Source of the DNA: Gemmataceae bacterium
GTDB taxonomy: Bacteria > Planctomycetota > Planctomycetia > Gemmatales > Gemmataceae
Direction: 5' to 3'
DNA length: 34,633 bases
Assembly (NCBI GenBank): GCA_019748295.1
Contig: JAIEPT010000055.1
Span: 1-34,633, forward strand
Part shown: in pieces, positions 6,584-15,859 of the stretch
Layout: the number at the start of each line of letters is the position of its first letter
How positions within the stretch are numbered: position 1 is the stretch's first letter
Notes under the pieces: model-generated
What the model was told of the DNA's origin: nothing
Seen by the model: only the letters and a program-made list of their open reading frames with translations
Database searches by the model: none
Program-made: the position numbers and the translations under genes

Positions 6584-9500
6584 TTACCGTCGCCGTTTCA
6601 TTAGATGCGGCGGAAACTCGCCCGGACGCGGCGGCAACGCGGCGGGGAGCGACAACTCACGCGCGAGTTCGTTGAATCGAACCAGCTCTCGCGAAAGCAG
6701 GCCGTTCCACTCCTCGCTGCCGGCTTTCAATTCGCCAGTCAGCCGGGCCGATTCCTCGCGCATGCCTTGCGTCACCGGGGCGTCGGCGGATTTCGCGAAG
6801 TCGTAGAGCAGGCCATATTGCGAATAGAGCTTGGCTCCCCCCTTCATCGCGAGAATGTCGTAGAAGACCTCGGCTTCTGGGTTGTGCAGCTTCTCCTCCA
6901 GGGCGTCGAGCTTCTTCTCGAACTCCTTCGCGAACGCCAACGCCTTCTCCGCCTTCGGCTCGTCCTTCCATATTTCCAGACGCTGCACCACCTGCGAACG
7001 CAGCGAGCGGATGCCGACCACGATGTCCGTGAGCTTCCAGATTTCGCTGCGAATCTTGAGGCCCAGCTGATGCCGTTCCTCCAAATCTCCGGCCGCGATT
7101 TTCACGCGCGGGTCCAGCACCACTTCGATCGGCTGCGTCAACGTCTTGCCGTCGATCGTCAGCTTGGCGACGTACGTTCCCGGCAACACAAGCGGGCCGT
7201 GATACGGGATGCCGGCATCGTTCTTGGCGTTCGGGATGATCTTCGGGCCGGACCATTCGAGGTCCCACGCCACGCGCTGCAGGCCCGGTTCATCCGGCAG
7301 CACCGTCGGTTTGAAAAGCGACCAGGGGCGATCCGGATGATCCTCCTCGTAATCCGGCTCCACCTTCTTGCTGGTCATCCGGCGAACGAGCGTCCCCTTC
7401 TCGTCGGCGATTTCGAGGACTAGGTCCGCCTTCGGCTTCTTGTCGAGCCAGTAAGTGAGGACCGCTCCCTGCGCCGGGTTGTCGCCTGCGACCTTGTCCT
7501 CGGGGACATACGAATCGCCGCCGATCCGCCAGCGGATGGTTTTCTGGACCGGGAAAAAATGCGGCCCGCCCGTCAGCATCTTCGACGACCATTGCCGGAT
7601 CGGCGTCACGTCGTCGAAGATGTAGATCGATCGGCCATTCGTGCCGACGACGAGGTCGTTCCCCTTGACCACAAGATCGCTGACCGCGACCGTCGGCAAC
7701 TCGAACTTCAGCTTGTCCCAGGTCGCCCCATCGTCGCGCGACACGTAAAGCCCATGCTCGCTGCCGAGCCAGAGAAGGCCGGGAACAACGGCGTCTTCGC
7801 GGACGACGCGGAGGTAATCGTCCTTGGGCAGCTTCGCGGTCAGGCTCTTCCAGCTTTTCCCGTAGTCGGTAGTTTTCCAAAGATACGGCCGATCGTCGTC
7901 GTGCCGATGCGCCTCGGCCACCACGTAGGCAGTCCCTTCCTCGAACCGGGACGCTTCGATGCAGGCGACGGTGCCCCATTCGGGGAACCCGGGGATGTTT
8001 TTGGTCACGTCGGTCCATTTGCCGCCGCCATCGAGCGAGACGTGGACCAGGCCGTCATCGCTGCCTGCCCAAAGCAGGCCCTTCTTTTTCGGCGACTCCG
8101 CGATGGCGAAGATGGTGCAGAAGTACTCGACCCCGGTGTTGTCGCCGGTGATCGGCCCGCCGGTCCAGATCTGCTTCTTCTTGTCGTCGCGCGTGAGGTC
8201 GGGGCTGATCGCCTTCCACGTCTTGCCCGCATCCTTCGTGGCAAAGAGGACGTTGGCGGCGTGATAGATGGTGTCCGGATCGTGGGGCGATATCAGCAGC
8301 GGAGCGGTCCACTGAAAGCGGTACTTCAGCTCGCCGGCCCCACGGCCCGAGGGGTTGGTCGGATAGGCGCTGATGTGGGCCGCCTGTTTGGTGCGATGAT
8401 CGTAGCGCGTCAGGATGCCCGCATACTCGCCGGAATAGACGATGTTCGGATCGCGTGGATCGGCGACGGAGTAGCCGGTCTCGCCGCCGCCGACTTGGTG
8501 CCAATCCGAGAGCGGGATGCTGCCCGTGGCGAGGCTGTTGCTCGGCCCCGATGCGGTCCCCTGGTCCTGCATGTTTCCCATGACGCGATAGGGAACGGTC
8601 GTGTCGGTGCTGATGTGGTAGAACTGGGCGATCGGCAGCAGGGCGAGAGTCCAGTTGCCGCCGCCGTTGAGCGTGACGTCGAGCCCGCCGTCGTGGCTGT
8701 CGAGGATCCGCGAAGAGTTCTTGGGATCGATCCAGATGTCGTGATGATCCGCATGGTGCGGCCCAACCTGGTTCTTGAACGATTTGCCGCCATCGGTGCT
8801 TTTCAGCAGACGGACGCTGCCGGCCCAAATGACGTCCGAGTTGCTCGGATCGACCGTGATGACCGAAAAGTACCAGGGACGCTGACGAAGGTAGCGATCC
8901 TTGTTGATGAGCTTCCAGGTCTCGCCGCCGTCATCGGAGCGATAGAGCCCGCCCTTTTCCGCTTCGATCAAGGCGTAGATGCGATCGGGATTGGACGGGG
9001 AGATCGCCAGGCCGATTCGGCCCCAGGGGCCATCAGGAAGGCCGTCTTCGCCTGGTTCGAGTTCCTTCCAGGTATCGCCGCCGTCTTCGGAGCGATAGAT
9101 GCCGCTGCCGGGCCCGCCGCTCGTGAGCGACCAGGGCGTGCGGCGCGTTTGCCAAAGCGCGGCGAAGACGATGCGGGGATTCGTCGGATCGAGCACGACG
9201 TCGATCGCTCCGGTGTCGGCATCCTTCTTGAGCACCTGCTTCCAGGTTTTGCCGCCGTCCGTGGTGCGATAGACGCCGCGATCGGGGCCGGGGCCGAAGG
9301 GGCTGCCGAGCAGGGCCGCGAAGCACACATCCGCATTGCGCGGATCGATCGCGAGTTGGCCGATCTGGCCCTTGATCTTCAGGACATGCTGCCAAGTCTT
9401 GCCGCCATTCGTCGAGCGGAAGACGCCCTCCCCTTTCTGCACATTGCCGCGAATGTTCGCTTCGCCTGTGCCGACGTAGACGACGTTCGTGTCCGAAGGA

Positions 9501-9853
9501 GCAACGGCGATGGAGCCGATCGAGGAAGTCGGCTGATCGTCGAAGATCGGCTTCCAGTGATGCCCGCCGTCGGACGTCTTCCACACGCCCCCCGACGCGG
9601 AACCGACGTACATCGTCGCCGGATCGCCGGGGACGCCGCACGATCGGCTCACGCGTCCGCCGGCCGCGGGGCCGATGTTGCGGAATTTGAGCGGTTTGAA
9701 GGGGTCGAGTTCCTTCTTCTTCTTTTCGACCTCCCCCTTGGGATCCGGCTTCTTCTCGCCCGGATTCTGAGCGGAGAGAAAGGCGACGAGAAGAAGAAAC
9801 ACGGCCAGCGAACAGGTCAACGGACGAAGCATGAAACGCATCCCGGAAAGCAT
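6584..9853 (-). CDS. secreted BNR/Asp-box beta-propeller protein (sortilin/VPS10-like)
   Basis: This 1089-residue protein has an N-terminal signal peptide (LTCSLAVFLLLVAFLSA before QNPGEKK), a Lys-rich linker, then a large propeller region with many Asp-box motifs of the S/T-x-D-x-G-x-T-W type: KTSDGGHHW, RSTNGGKTW, RTTDGGKTW, RSEDGGDTW, RSDDGGETW, KSTDGGKSF, ATKDAGKTW, KTTDYGKSW, VSRDDGATW. After about residue 780 comes a beta-sandwich-like region and a helical charged tail ending LMKRRR. Such proteins are called sialidase-like or VPS10-like, but catalytic sialidase residues cannot be confirmed here, so it is best regarded as a binding or degradative exported protein. The start is uncertain: ATGs at 9853, 9841 and 9832 are all possible and none has a clear ribosome site; the latter two give a more usual signal peptide. 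Confidence 0.9.
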   Translation of the reverse strand: MLSGMRFMLRPLTCSLAVFLLLVAFLSAQNPGEKKPDPKGEVEKKKKELDPFKPLKFRNIGPAAGGRVSRSCGVPGDPATMYVGSASGGVWKTSDGGHHWKPIFDDQPTSSIGSIAVAPSDTNVVYVGTGEANIRGNVQKGEGVFRSTNGGKTWQHVLKIKGQIGQLAIDPRNADVCFAALLGSPFGPGPDRGVYRTTDGGKTWKQVLKKDADTGAIDVVLDPTNPRIVFAALWQTRRTPWSLTSGGPGSGIYRSEDGGDTWKELEPGEDGLPDGPWGRIGLAISPSNPDRIYALIEAEKGGLYRSDDGGETWKLINKDRYLRQRPWYFSVITVDPSNSDVIWAGSVRLLKSTDGGKSFKNQVGPHHADHHDIWIDPKNSSRILDSHDGGLDVTLNGGGNWTLALLPIAQFYHISTDTTVPYRVMGNMQDQGTASGPSNSLATGSIPLSDWHQVGGGETGYSVADPRDPNIVYSGEYAGILTRYDHRTKQAAHISAYPTNPSGRGAGELKYRFQWTAPLLISPHDPDTIYHAANVLFATKDAGKTWKAISPDLTRDDKKKQIWTGGPITGDNTGVEYFCTIFAIAESPKKKGLLWAGSDDGLVHVSLDGGGKWTDVTKNIPGFPEWGTVACIEASRFEEGTAYVVAEAHRHDDDRPYLWKTTDYGKSWKSLTAKLPKDDYLRVVREDAVVPGLLWLGSEHGLYVSRDDGATWDKLKFELPTVAVSDLVVKGNDLVVGTNGRSIYIFDDVTPIRQWSSKMLTGGPHFFPVQKTIRWRIGGDSYVPEDKVAGDNPAQGAVLTYWLDKKPKADLVLEIADEKGTLVRRMTSKKVEPDYEEDHPDRPWSLFKPTVLPDEPGLQRVAWDLEWSGPKIIPNAKNDAGIPYHGPLVLPGTYVAKLTIDGKTLTQPIEVVLDPRVKIAAGDLEERHQLGLKIRSEIWKLTDIVVGIRSLRSQVVQRLEIWKDEPKAEKALAFAKEFEKKLDALEEKLHNPEAEVFYDILAMKGGAKLYSQYGLLYDFAKSADAPVTQGMREESARLTGELKAGSEEWNGLLSRELVRFNELARELSLPAALPPRPGEFPPHLMKRRR

Positions 9854-10051
9854 GGGAGAGACGTGACGATGCTACCGGAAGCCAAGCGCCGGCGGAAGCG
9901 GCAATCGGGATGCGTTTGCCAAGGGTTCGCACGTGCGGCACGCCCTCAACGTAGAGAAGGGCGTGGAAACGGTGCTGACGCAGCATCCAATCTAAGCTTA
10001 CGGCATTCAACTTACGATTGCCGGGCCAATTACGAAACGCTGGAGCGGCTT

Positions 10052-10519
10052 GCAGATTCATGTAGCGACGAACGGTGCATTCTGTAGGGAACGCCCTCCG
10101 CGGCGTTCCGCCGAACTGGACGCGTCCGATTGTTCGTCATGCAAATAGCAGTCGTTTTCCCCTCGCTTGCTTGCGGCTTGGCGATCGGACGCCGGGGGTC
10201 GCTAAGGGACGCTCAAATGATTGGGTCGCGTCGCGTAGCATTGACGAGCAGAGCTTAACCGGCGTCAGCTTCCAACCCGCTAAAGCGGGTTACGACAAGC
10301 TCGTAGTGCTACAAGCTCGTAGTGCCCCGCTTCAGCGGGGCATGACTCCAAACTCGTCGTAACAGGTGTTGACGGTGACGATTCAATGATTTGAGCGTCC
10401 CTAAGCCGCAAGCGGGGATCACGGATGGGGCGCGCGGCTGCTCGGACGCGTCCGGTTTGGCGGAACGCCGCGGAGGGCGTTCCCTACGGAACGCAGCGTT
10501 CGTCGCTACGTCGATCTGC
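10052..10519. repeat. 468-bp nested inverted repeat, GTAGGGAACGCC family
   Basis: The outer arms start GCAGAT at 10052 and end ATCTGC at 10519, and run inward through GTAGCGACGAACG, GTAGGGAACGCCCTCCGCGG, GGACGCGTCCG, CTTGCGGCTT and AGGGACGCTCAAATGATT. The centre holds two perfect small palindromes, AACCCGCTAAAGCGGGTT (10277-10294) and GCCCCGCTTCAGCGGGGC (10323-10340), separated by two copies of ACAAGCTCGTAGTG. A related element lies at 31404-31599. Together with a 200-bp stretch without features (9854-10051) it fills the space between two - strand genes and ends 8 nt from the stop codon of the DUF11 gene. Confidence 0.85.
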
Positions 10520-10527
10520 AAATTGGT

Positions 10528-12900
10528 CTAAAGCGGTGGTGGGGGAGGCGGCGGAACGACGCCTGGATTGGGATTCGGCGCGGGAATCGGGCCTGGGCCC
10601 GCGGGGTTGCCGCCCGGCGCCAGCGGAGCGTAGATGCGAGTGCTTTCTTCCTCGATCACCGGCGTTTCGAGCGACGAAGCTCGCAGTTCGGTGCGGAAGC
10701 GGACGTCGCCAAGCTCCTTGCATTCGACCTCGATGGCGAAGCCGATCTTTTGGCCCGGCTGCAGATTGTCGAACTTCTCGAACAGCACGTTTGGCCCCTG
10801 GATGGCTTCCTTCGTCGGTCCCTTCGTGCTCAGGATTTTCATCTGCGGCGGCACCAGGCAGCGGATTTCGACCCCATTGGCGGGAGTGGTGCCGGTGTTG
10901 GTTACTTCGATCGTGTACTGCACCTTGCCGCCGATGGGGGCCGGATCGCCGCGGTCGATCATTTCGAGCCGCAGCCCGGGGGCGCCGAAGATTTCAAGGA
11001 TGGCCTGGGCGTCTCGCTTGAGGCCGCTCTCCGTGCTGGCCTGCACGATCTGCACGGCCTGCTTCGCGATCTGATTCGCCTTGGCGACGAGTTTCAGCGT
11101 GCGTTCTTCGCGTGGGCCCAGGTTGCCGAGGTTCCAGATCGCTTCGCCGTTGACGAACTGACCGCTGGGCGAGGCTTCGACGAATTCCAACTCGGCCGGC
11201 AACCGATCGCGAACCATCACGCCTTGAAGCGTGGCGTCCGTCGGGTTGCTCACCTTGATCGAGTACTCGACATTGCGGCCCACATACTTCTTCTGAGGCC
11301 CGTCGATCGACACGTTCATCGCCGTCGCCTGAACATTGACGCTGGTTTCAGCCGTGTCGCTGAGGTTTTGCGAGGTGGCGATGACGCGCAGCAGCCGTTT
11401 GCCGGGCACGCGCGGCGTCAGGACCAGAGTCGAGTTCGAGGAGCCGCGTGGGGCGAGCGTGCCGACGTTTTGGTTGATCGTGCGGACTTTCGATTCGTGT
11501 TCGAGCCCTTCGTCGAACTGGGCGACCAGCGTGACGTTTTCGAGCGGCGCATCGCCGGGATTGGCGACGGTGACTTGGAAACTGATGGGCGTGCCGACGA
11601 CGCCGTTCTGCGGGCCGTTGACGGAGACCTTGAGCGCGCCGGCGACGATTTGCGTGGCGACGCTCTTGGTGTCGCGTTGGCCTTCTTCGGTCGCCACCGA
11701 AACCGTGCTGGTCGCATTGCCAGGTCGGACCGCGCGATAGACGGATTGGATGGTATGCGTTTGCCCCGGCGGCAGCGTGCCGAGGGTCCACACCAGCTCT
11801 TGGCCATTGGTGAATGCAGGAGGCGTGGATCGGACGAACTGCATTCCTTCGGGGACCGCAGCCGTCACGGTCATCGATTTCGATTCGATCTTGCCGACGT
11901 TTTGGATCGAGGCGGTATAGGTGGCTTCGCTGCCGACGCCGGCGAGAGACGGGCCCTGATAGTTGAGGACCACCTGCGGCGCGATCCACTCGATTTGCGT
12001 TTCGCCCTTGGCCAGCACGACGCCGCTCCCCGAAGGAGCCGTCGGGTCCGGCGGGCGAATGACTTCCATGCTGATCCGATTGATGCCCGGAGCCGGCTGC
12101 AGCTGGGCAATCGTAACGGTCGCGTTGCCGCTCAGGTCGCTGATGGCGACGTATTCCTGCGAGCGCGACGGCAACAGCACTGCTGCCGGCCCATCCATGA
12201 TCCGGTAGCGGACGCGATAGTTGGCGAGCGGTTGGCGGTCGGTGGCGCGGAAGATCTTCGTGGCGAACGTTTCCTCGCTGCCGAAGCGAGCGACTTTCGG
12301 CCCAGGAAATTCCCAAGTCGCATCGACCCATCGGATGGTCGTGTAGACCTTGTTCTTTTCCCAATCGTTGATGCCGGGAGCGTACGAGGTGATGTGCGTG
12401 TCCCCTTCGACCGCCGAACTGATGACGGCGAAGGTTTGGCCGGGGCGGACCATGAAGTCGTCGTCTTTCGGCGCGTTGCCGCGATCGATGCGATGCTCAT
12501 GGCTGGCGGTGTAGCTGACGCCGTGCTTGTTGCTGGTCTTGTAGCCGCGGTTGTGGAAGTAGCCGCTTTCGTCGACTTCGATGAGATTGCCGACGCCTTC
12601 GATCATCCATTCGACACGTCGTTCGCGGCGCGGCTGGTTTTGATCGTCGTAAACCGTGGCGAGCAGGGCGAGTTGGGTCCGCACCTGCGTCGTGGTGTCG
12701 CCGGGGCGGACTTCGAGTCGTTGGGCCTTGGGATCGAAATTCGCGAAATAGCCTTCGCCCCCCGGCTTGGCGTGCGTCGGCTTGACGCGGCCGGGCGGGA
12801 TGAGATAAGGAAAATAGCTTGGGTTGCCGCATGCGGGCAAGAGCGCGCACGTCGCCGTTGCGAGGAGCAACAGAAGGCAGCGACGCGACACGAACTTCAT
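10528..12900 (-). CDS. DUF11-repeat cell-envelope lipoprotein
   Basis: This 790-residue exported lipoprotein begins MKFVSRRCLLLLLATATCAL, ending in the lipobox LPAC with Cys24 as the likely lipidated residue. About 320 residues of Ig-like/unknown sequence follow, then four tandem DUF11/CARDB-type beta-sandwich repeats, each with a GxxVxYxxxVxNxG pattern: GVGSEATYTASIQNVG, VVGTPISFQVTVANPG, YVGRNVEYSIKVSNPT, IGGKVQYTIEVTNTG. It ends in a Pro/Gly/Asn-rich tail with eight prolines. DUF11 proteins are surface or envelope components with an adhesive or structural role. The ATG at 12900 is supported by AGGGA about 6 nt upstream and by the signal peptide; an upstream ATG at 12981 gives an unlikely leader. 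It is transcribed divergently from the diguanylate cyclase gene. Confidence 0.9.
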   Translation of the reverse strand: MKFVSRRCLLLLLATATCALLPACGNPSYFPYLIPPGRVKPTHAKPGGEGYFANFDPKAQRLEVRPGDTTTQVRTQLALLATVYDDQNQPRRERRVEWMIEGVGNLIEVDESGYFHNRGYKTSNKHGVSYTASHEHRIDRGNAPKDDDFMVRPGQTFAVISSAVEGDTHITSYAPGINDWEKNKVYTTIRWVDATWEFPGPKVARFGSEETFATKIFRATDRQPLANYRVRYRIMDGPAAVLLPSRSQEYVAISDLSGNATVTIAQLQPAPGINRISMEVIRPPDPTAPSGSGVVLAKGETQIEWIAPQVVLNYQGPSLAGVGSEATYTASIQNVGKIESKSMTVTAAVPEGMQFVRSTPPAFTNGQELVWTLGTLPPGQTHTIQSVYRAVRPGNATSTVSVATEEGQRDTKSVATQIVAGALKVSVNGPQNGVVGTPISFQVTVANPGDAPLENVTLVAQFDEGLEHESKVRTINQNVGTLAPRGSSNSTLVLTPRVPGKRLLRVIATSQNLSDTAETSVNVQATAMNVSIDGPQKKYVGRNVEYSIKVSNPTDATLQGVMVRDRLPAELEFVEASPSGQFVNGEAIWNLGNLGPREERTLKLVAKANQIAKQAVQIVQASTESGLKRDAQAILEIFGAPGLRLEMIDRGDPAPIGGKVQYTIEVTNTGTTPANGVEIRCLVPPQMKILSTKGPTKEAIQGPNVLFEKFDNLQPGQKIGFAIEVECKELGDVRFRTELRASSLETPVIEEESTRIYAPLAPGGNPAGPGPIPAPNPNPGVVPPPPPPPL

Positions 12901-13319
12901 CGGCTTCCCTGCCAATCGAAGAACATCCGTGCGGATGGCAGGAGCGGCGCGCACCGCCCCCGGGAGTTCATCGGGCGACATATCCGAGGAGAAGCAGTCA
13001 AAACAAGCCGAATTTGCCGGAGGTTATGGGGCAAGTCGGAAGAACTGTCGTGCTTGGACGCGACGAGATTCGCCCAGCTTGCCGACCTTTCCCACGCAGG
13101 CGGATGGATGTGATCGGAACAAGCACGAAAGGGGAGTGTCGAAAAGGAAACCGAGTTCGCACCACTTCGAGAGCCCCCATGATGTAGGCGATCTTGACCT
13201 GCAACGGCATGGAGAAATCCACGATCTGCAACGGTTCATTTGTCAAATGGGCGTGCATGAGGTACTTTTGAAGGGGATTCCGTTTGTGCTGGGCTGCCCC
13301 TTTCCGCCGCGGGAGCATC
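12901..13319. other. divergent intergenic region, no gene supported
   Basis: These 419 bases separate the lipoprotein gene (-) and the GGDEF gene (+). An 86-codon open frame on the - strand (12998-13258) exists but lacks a ribosome site. I saw no strong inverted repeat here, in contrast to most other gaps, which fits a promoter-bearing region rather than a gene 3' end. Confidence 0.4.
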
Positions 13320-14387
13320 GTGGGTAAGATCAAATGTTCGCTGCTGGTGGTGGATGACGAACCGTACATCCTCGCCACCCTTGCTGCTTTGCTGAATCCG
13401 GACTTCGAGGTCTTGACCGCGGAGTCGGGCGAGGTTGCGCAGCGATTCTTCGCCGAACGCGAGATCGACCTCATTCTCTCCGACCAGAAGATGCCCCGGA
13501 TGTCCGGCGTGCAGCTTCTCGAATGGGTCCGCACGAGCCATCCCAAGACCGTCCGCTTGCTGATGACCGGCTTCGCCGAACTCGAAGAAGCCGTCGATGC
13601 CATCAACCGCGGCCAAATCCTCCGCTACATCTCGAAGCCATGGAAGACCGAAGAGCTTCGCGATATCCTCCTCAGCGCCGCCCGCACGTTTCTCCTCGAA
13701 CGCAGCCATGAACAGCTGCTCGAAGAACTCCGCGAAGTGAACGACCGCCTCCTCAAGCTCAACTCCGAACTGGAACAGCGCGTCGCGGATCGGACGAAGG
13801 AACTCGAAGAAGCGAATCACGAACTCGAGCAGAAGAACAAAATGCTCGAGAAGCTCGCCCTCACCGACCCGCTTACGGGCTTGCCCAATCGCCGCGCCAT
13901 GGATCGTCTGGTCGAGCGCGAACTGCGTCGCCGCGACCGCTATCCCAGCCCGTTGGCCGTGGGCTTGATCGACGTCGATCACTTCAAGGCGATCAACGAC
14001 AAGTATCTGCTGCCGGGCGGCGACAAGGTGCTCGTCGATCTGTCGCGCACCCTGACGAGTTCGCTGCGAACCGTCGACTTGCTCGGCCGAATCGGCGGCG
14101 AGGAGTTTTTGGTCATCGCTCCCGAGACGAATCTCGAAGGCGCTTTCGTCGTCGGCGAACGTATCCGCACCACGGTCGAGGCCGCGTCCTTCAGCTTCAA
14201 AGATGAAGCAATTTCCGTGCGCGTGAGCATCGGCGTCGCGGTGGCCGAGGAAGGCGTTACCTCGGACTTCGATGCGATGAAGGAGCTCGCCGCGAAAGCT
14301 CTTTCGCAAGCGAAGAAAACGGGACGCAACCGCTGCGTCGTCATGTCGATGACCGATTCGACCCTGACCATCGCTCGTCCGCGCTAA
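13320..14387 (+). CDS. REC-GGDEF response regulator, diguanylate cyclase
   Basis: This 355-residue cytoplasmic protein makes the second messenger c-di-GMP from two GTP under phosphorylation control. Residues 6-125 are an intact receiver: acidic pair DD at 12-13, phospho-acceptor Asp55 in LILSDQKMP, Thr/Ser position in LLMTGF and Lys107 in ISKPW. Residues 125-180 are a charged coiled coil (signalling helix). The GGDEF domain covers 178-345 with LTDPLTGLPNRR, DVDHFKAIND and the active-site motif GGEEF at 259-263. An RxxD product-inhibition site (RTVD, 250-253) lies five residues before it, so feedback control is expected. The GTG start at 13320 has GGGAG about 5 nt upstream. The partner kinase is not in the window. 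Confidence 0.94.
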   Translation: MGKIKCSLLVVDDEPYILATLAALLNPDFEVLTAESGEVAQRFFAEREIDLILSDQKMPRMSGVQLLEWVRTSHPKTVRLLMTGFAELEEAVDAINRGQILRYISKPWKTEELRDILLSAARTFLLERSHEQLLEELREVNDRLLKLNSELEQRVADRTKELEEANHELEQKNKMLEKLALTDPLTGLPNRRAMDRLVERELRRRDRYPSPLAVGLIDVDHFKAINDKYLLPGGDKVLVDLSRTLTSSLRTVDLLGRIGGEEFLVIAPETNLEGAFVVGERIRTTVEAASFSFKDEAISVRVSIGVAVAEEGVTSDFDAMKELAAKALSQAKKTGRNRCVVMSMTDSTLTIARPR

Positions 14388-14523
14388 GCCTTAGGCATAA
14401 GACGTTGTTTCCCAACCCCAGTGCTTCCGCTTGCGGCTTAGCGTTCGGAAACAGCCCTGATCTCGCTAAAAACTAAAAACTTGTTTCGAAACCGTTACCG
14501 GAACTAGCCGAGGATTGGGAGGC

Positions 14524-14623
14524 GAGGCCTGCGCTGTGCACAACTGCCGAAGAAAAGCTGGGACGGCCGTCATCGGCTTCCCAGCCCCGTGAACGGGGCT
14601 GGGAAGCAGGCTACGTCCGTCGC
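14524..14623. repeat. inverted repeat, GAGGCCT/CAGCCCCGTG family, copy A
   Basis: The block GAGGCCTGCGCTGTGCACAA, CTGCCGAAG, then GACGGCCGTCATCGGCTTCC is followed by a strong palindrome, CAGCCCCGTGAACGGGGCTG, and a returning arm ACGTCCGTC. The same blocks in the same order occur at 19447-19529 (same strand) and 19760-19837 (opposite strand). It lies in the 323-bp gap between the GGDEF gene and the DUF6807 gene. A half module CCGCTTGCGGCTTAGCG, shared with the element at 31404, is just upstream near 14428. Confidence 0.75.
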
Positions 14624-14710
14624 CGTTCTTACCTTCGATTCCCTTCGCTTTCCTCATTCCATCGATTAAACTCGCGGCGTTCCTCCACTCCCCTAATCGA
14701 GGTGATCGCC

Positions 14711-15661
14711 ATGCGTTTCCCGCTCCTTGTCGCAGCGTGCGTCATCCCGACGTTGCTCAATGCTGCTGAGCCGAAGCCGGTTCCCAAGATGCAGGCGGCG
14801 CCGTTGCCGGAGGCGCAGATTTCGTTTCAGCGCGAGGGGACGGAGATCGCTCGACTCCATTTCGGCTCGCATCTGCGCCGGCCCTTCGTCTTCCCCGTCA
14901 TCGGCCCGGGCGGCAAACACCTGACCCGCATGGGGCATCCGCAAGATCCCGGGGGGCATAGCCATCACAATTCGATCTGGCTTTCGCATCACGACATCGA
15001 CAAGACGAATTTTTGGGCCGACTTCGGCGCGGGCAAGATCGTGCATGAGAAGATCGAAAAGTTCGAGGACGCCGACAGCCATGCCTCGGTCTTGGCGACA
15101 TATCGCTGGATGGACGAGAAGGAGGGGAAGGTTCGCCTCGTCGAACGCCGCCGCACAGCGGTGGTGGCCATGGACAAAGGAGAATGGATGCTGCTGCTCG
15201 ACATTCGGCTCGATGCGCCGGAGTCCGCCACCCTCGGCAAAACACCCTTCGGCCTCCTGGGCGTTCGCATGACGAAAACCATCGGCGTTCGCGACGGCGG
15301 CGGGACCATTCGCAATGCGGCCGGCGGCATCGACGAGAAGGAAGCGTTCTGGAAGCCGTCCAAGTGGTGCGACTATTCAGGGCCCGCGGCCGACAAAATC
15401 ATCGAGGGCATCACGATCTTCGATCATCCGAAGAACCCGAATCATCCCTCCGTGTTCCATGTCCGCAACGACGGCTGGATGGGCGCCTCGCTGACGTTCG
15501 ACGGCCCTCGCACCATCGAAGCCGGCAAGCCGCTGTCGCTCCGCTATGGCCTCTACATTCATGCGGGCATGCCAAGCGCGGACGAACTGAATCGCAAATG
15601 GGATGAGTTCGCGAAAAGCGATTTATTCGACCTGACGCCGCCGATGCCGAAGAAGAAATGA
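14711..15661 (+). CDS. exported PmoA-family (DUF6807) protein
   Basis: This 316-residue protein has a signal peptide (MRFPLLVAACVIPTLLNAA, then EPKP) and the features of the DUF6807 family often labelled PmoA: RRPFVFPVIGPGG, the His-rich GHSHHNSIWLSHHDI, later EKEAFWKPSKWCDYSG and GITIFDHPKNPNHP, and a terminal LSLRYGLYIHAG. Despite the name there is no relation to membrane methane monooxygenase; these are predicted periplasmic beta-rich proteins, common in planctomycetes, possibly linked to sugar or glycan metabolism. ATG at 14711 is chosen because GAGG sits about 9 nt upstream; an in-frame GTG at 14702 would touch that site. Repeats flank the gene on both sides. Confidence 0.88.
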   Translation: MRFPLLVAACVIPTLLNAAEPKPVPKMQAAPLPEAQISFQREGTEIARLHFGSHLRRPFVFPVIGPGGKHLTRMGHPQDPGGHSHHNSIWLSHHDIDKTNFWADFGAGKIVHEKIEKFEDADSHASVLATYRWMDEKEGKVRLVERRRTAVVAMDKGEWMLLLDIRLDAPESATLGKTPFGLLGVRMTKTIGVRDGGGTIRNAAGGIDEKEAFWKPSKWCDYSGPAADKIIEGITIFDHPKNPNHPSVFHVRNDGWMGASLTFDGPRTIEAGKPLSLRYGLYIHAGMPSADELNRKWDEFAKSDLFDLTPPMPKKK

Positions 15662-15664
15662 ATC

Positions 15665-15859
15665 GGCATGGTTAGCCGTTGTGGGGCGGTCTCCGACCGC
15701 CTCACACGGCCCGACCGAAGGTCTCCATGACCCCGCCGAGGGCGACGTCCCCTGACAGCGGTCTGGGCGTGACGCGTTCGGGCGGATGATGGAGACCTTC
15801 GGTCGGGCCGTGTGAGGCGGTCAGAGACCGCCCCACAACGGGGGTGGCATGGTTAGCCG
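15665..15859. repeat. 162-bp inverted repeat flanked by 14-bp direct repeats
   Basis: Two 51-bp arms (15678-15728 and 15789-15839, beginning GTTGTGGGGCGGTCTC) pair with a single mismatch around a 60-base loop. Perfect direct copies of GGCATGGTTAGCCG lie at 15665-15678 and 15846-15859. The layout looks like an insertion into a GGTTAG-family element with duplication of target sequence, or recombination between two such elements. It begins within 4 nt of the stop codon at 15661. Confidence 0.85.

Noticed and set aside
7559..10087. 842-codon open frame on the + strand
   Set aside because: It is antisense to the BNR protein gene, which has a signal peptide and repeated Asp-box motifs. The + frame is an Arg/Ala/Asp-rich product of GC-rich codon bias with no domain.
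10750..13113. 787-codon open frame on the + strand
   Set aside because: Antisense to the DUF11 lipoprotein, whose lipobox and repeats are clear; no recognisable domain in the + frame.
12998..13258. 86-codon open frame on the - strand between the lipoprotein and GGDEF genes
   Set aside because: The N-terminal half reads protein-like, but there is no ribosome site or recognised domain and the second half is low quality; evidence is insufficient to call it a gene.
14711..15661. methane oxidation gene suggested by the family name PmoA
   Set aside because: The protein is a soluble exported DUF6807 member; it lacks the membrane helices of particulate methane monooxygenase.
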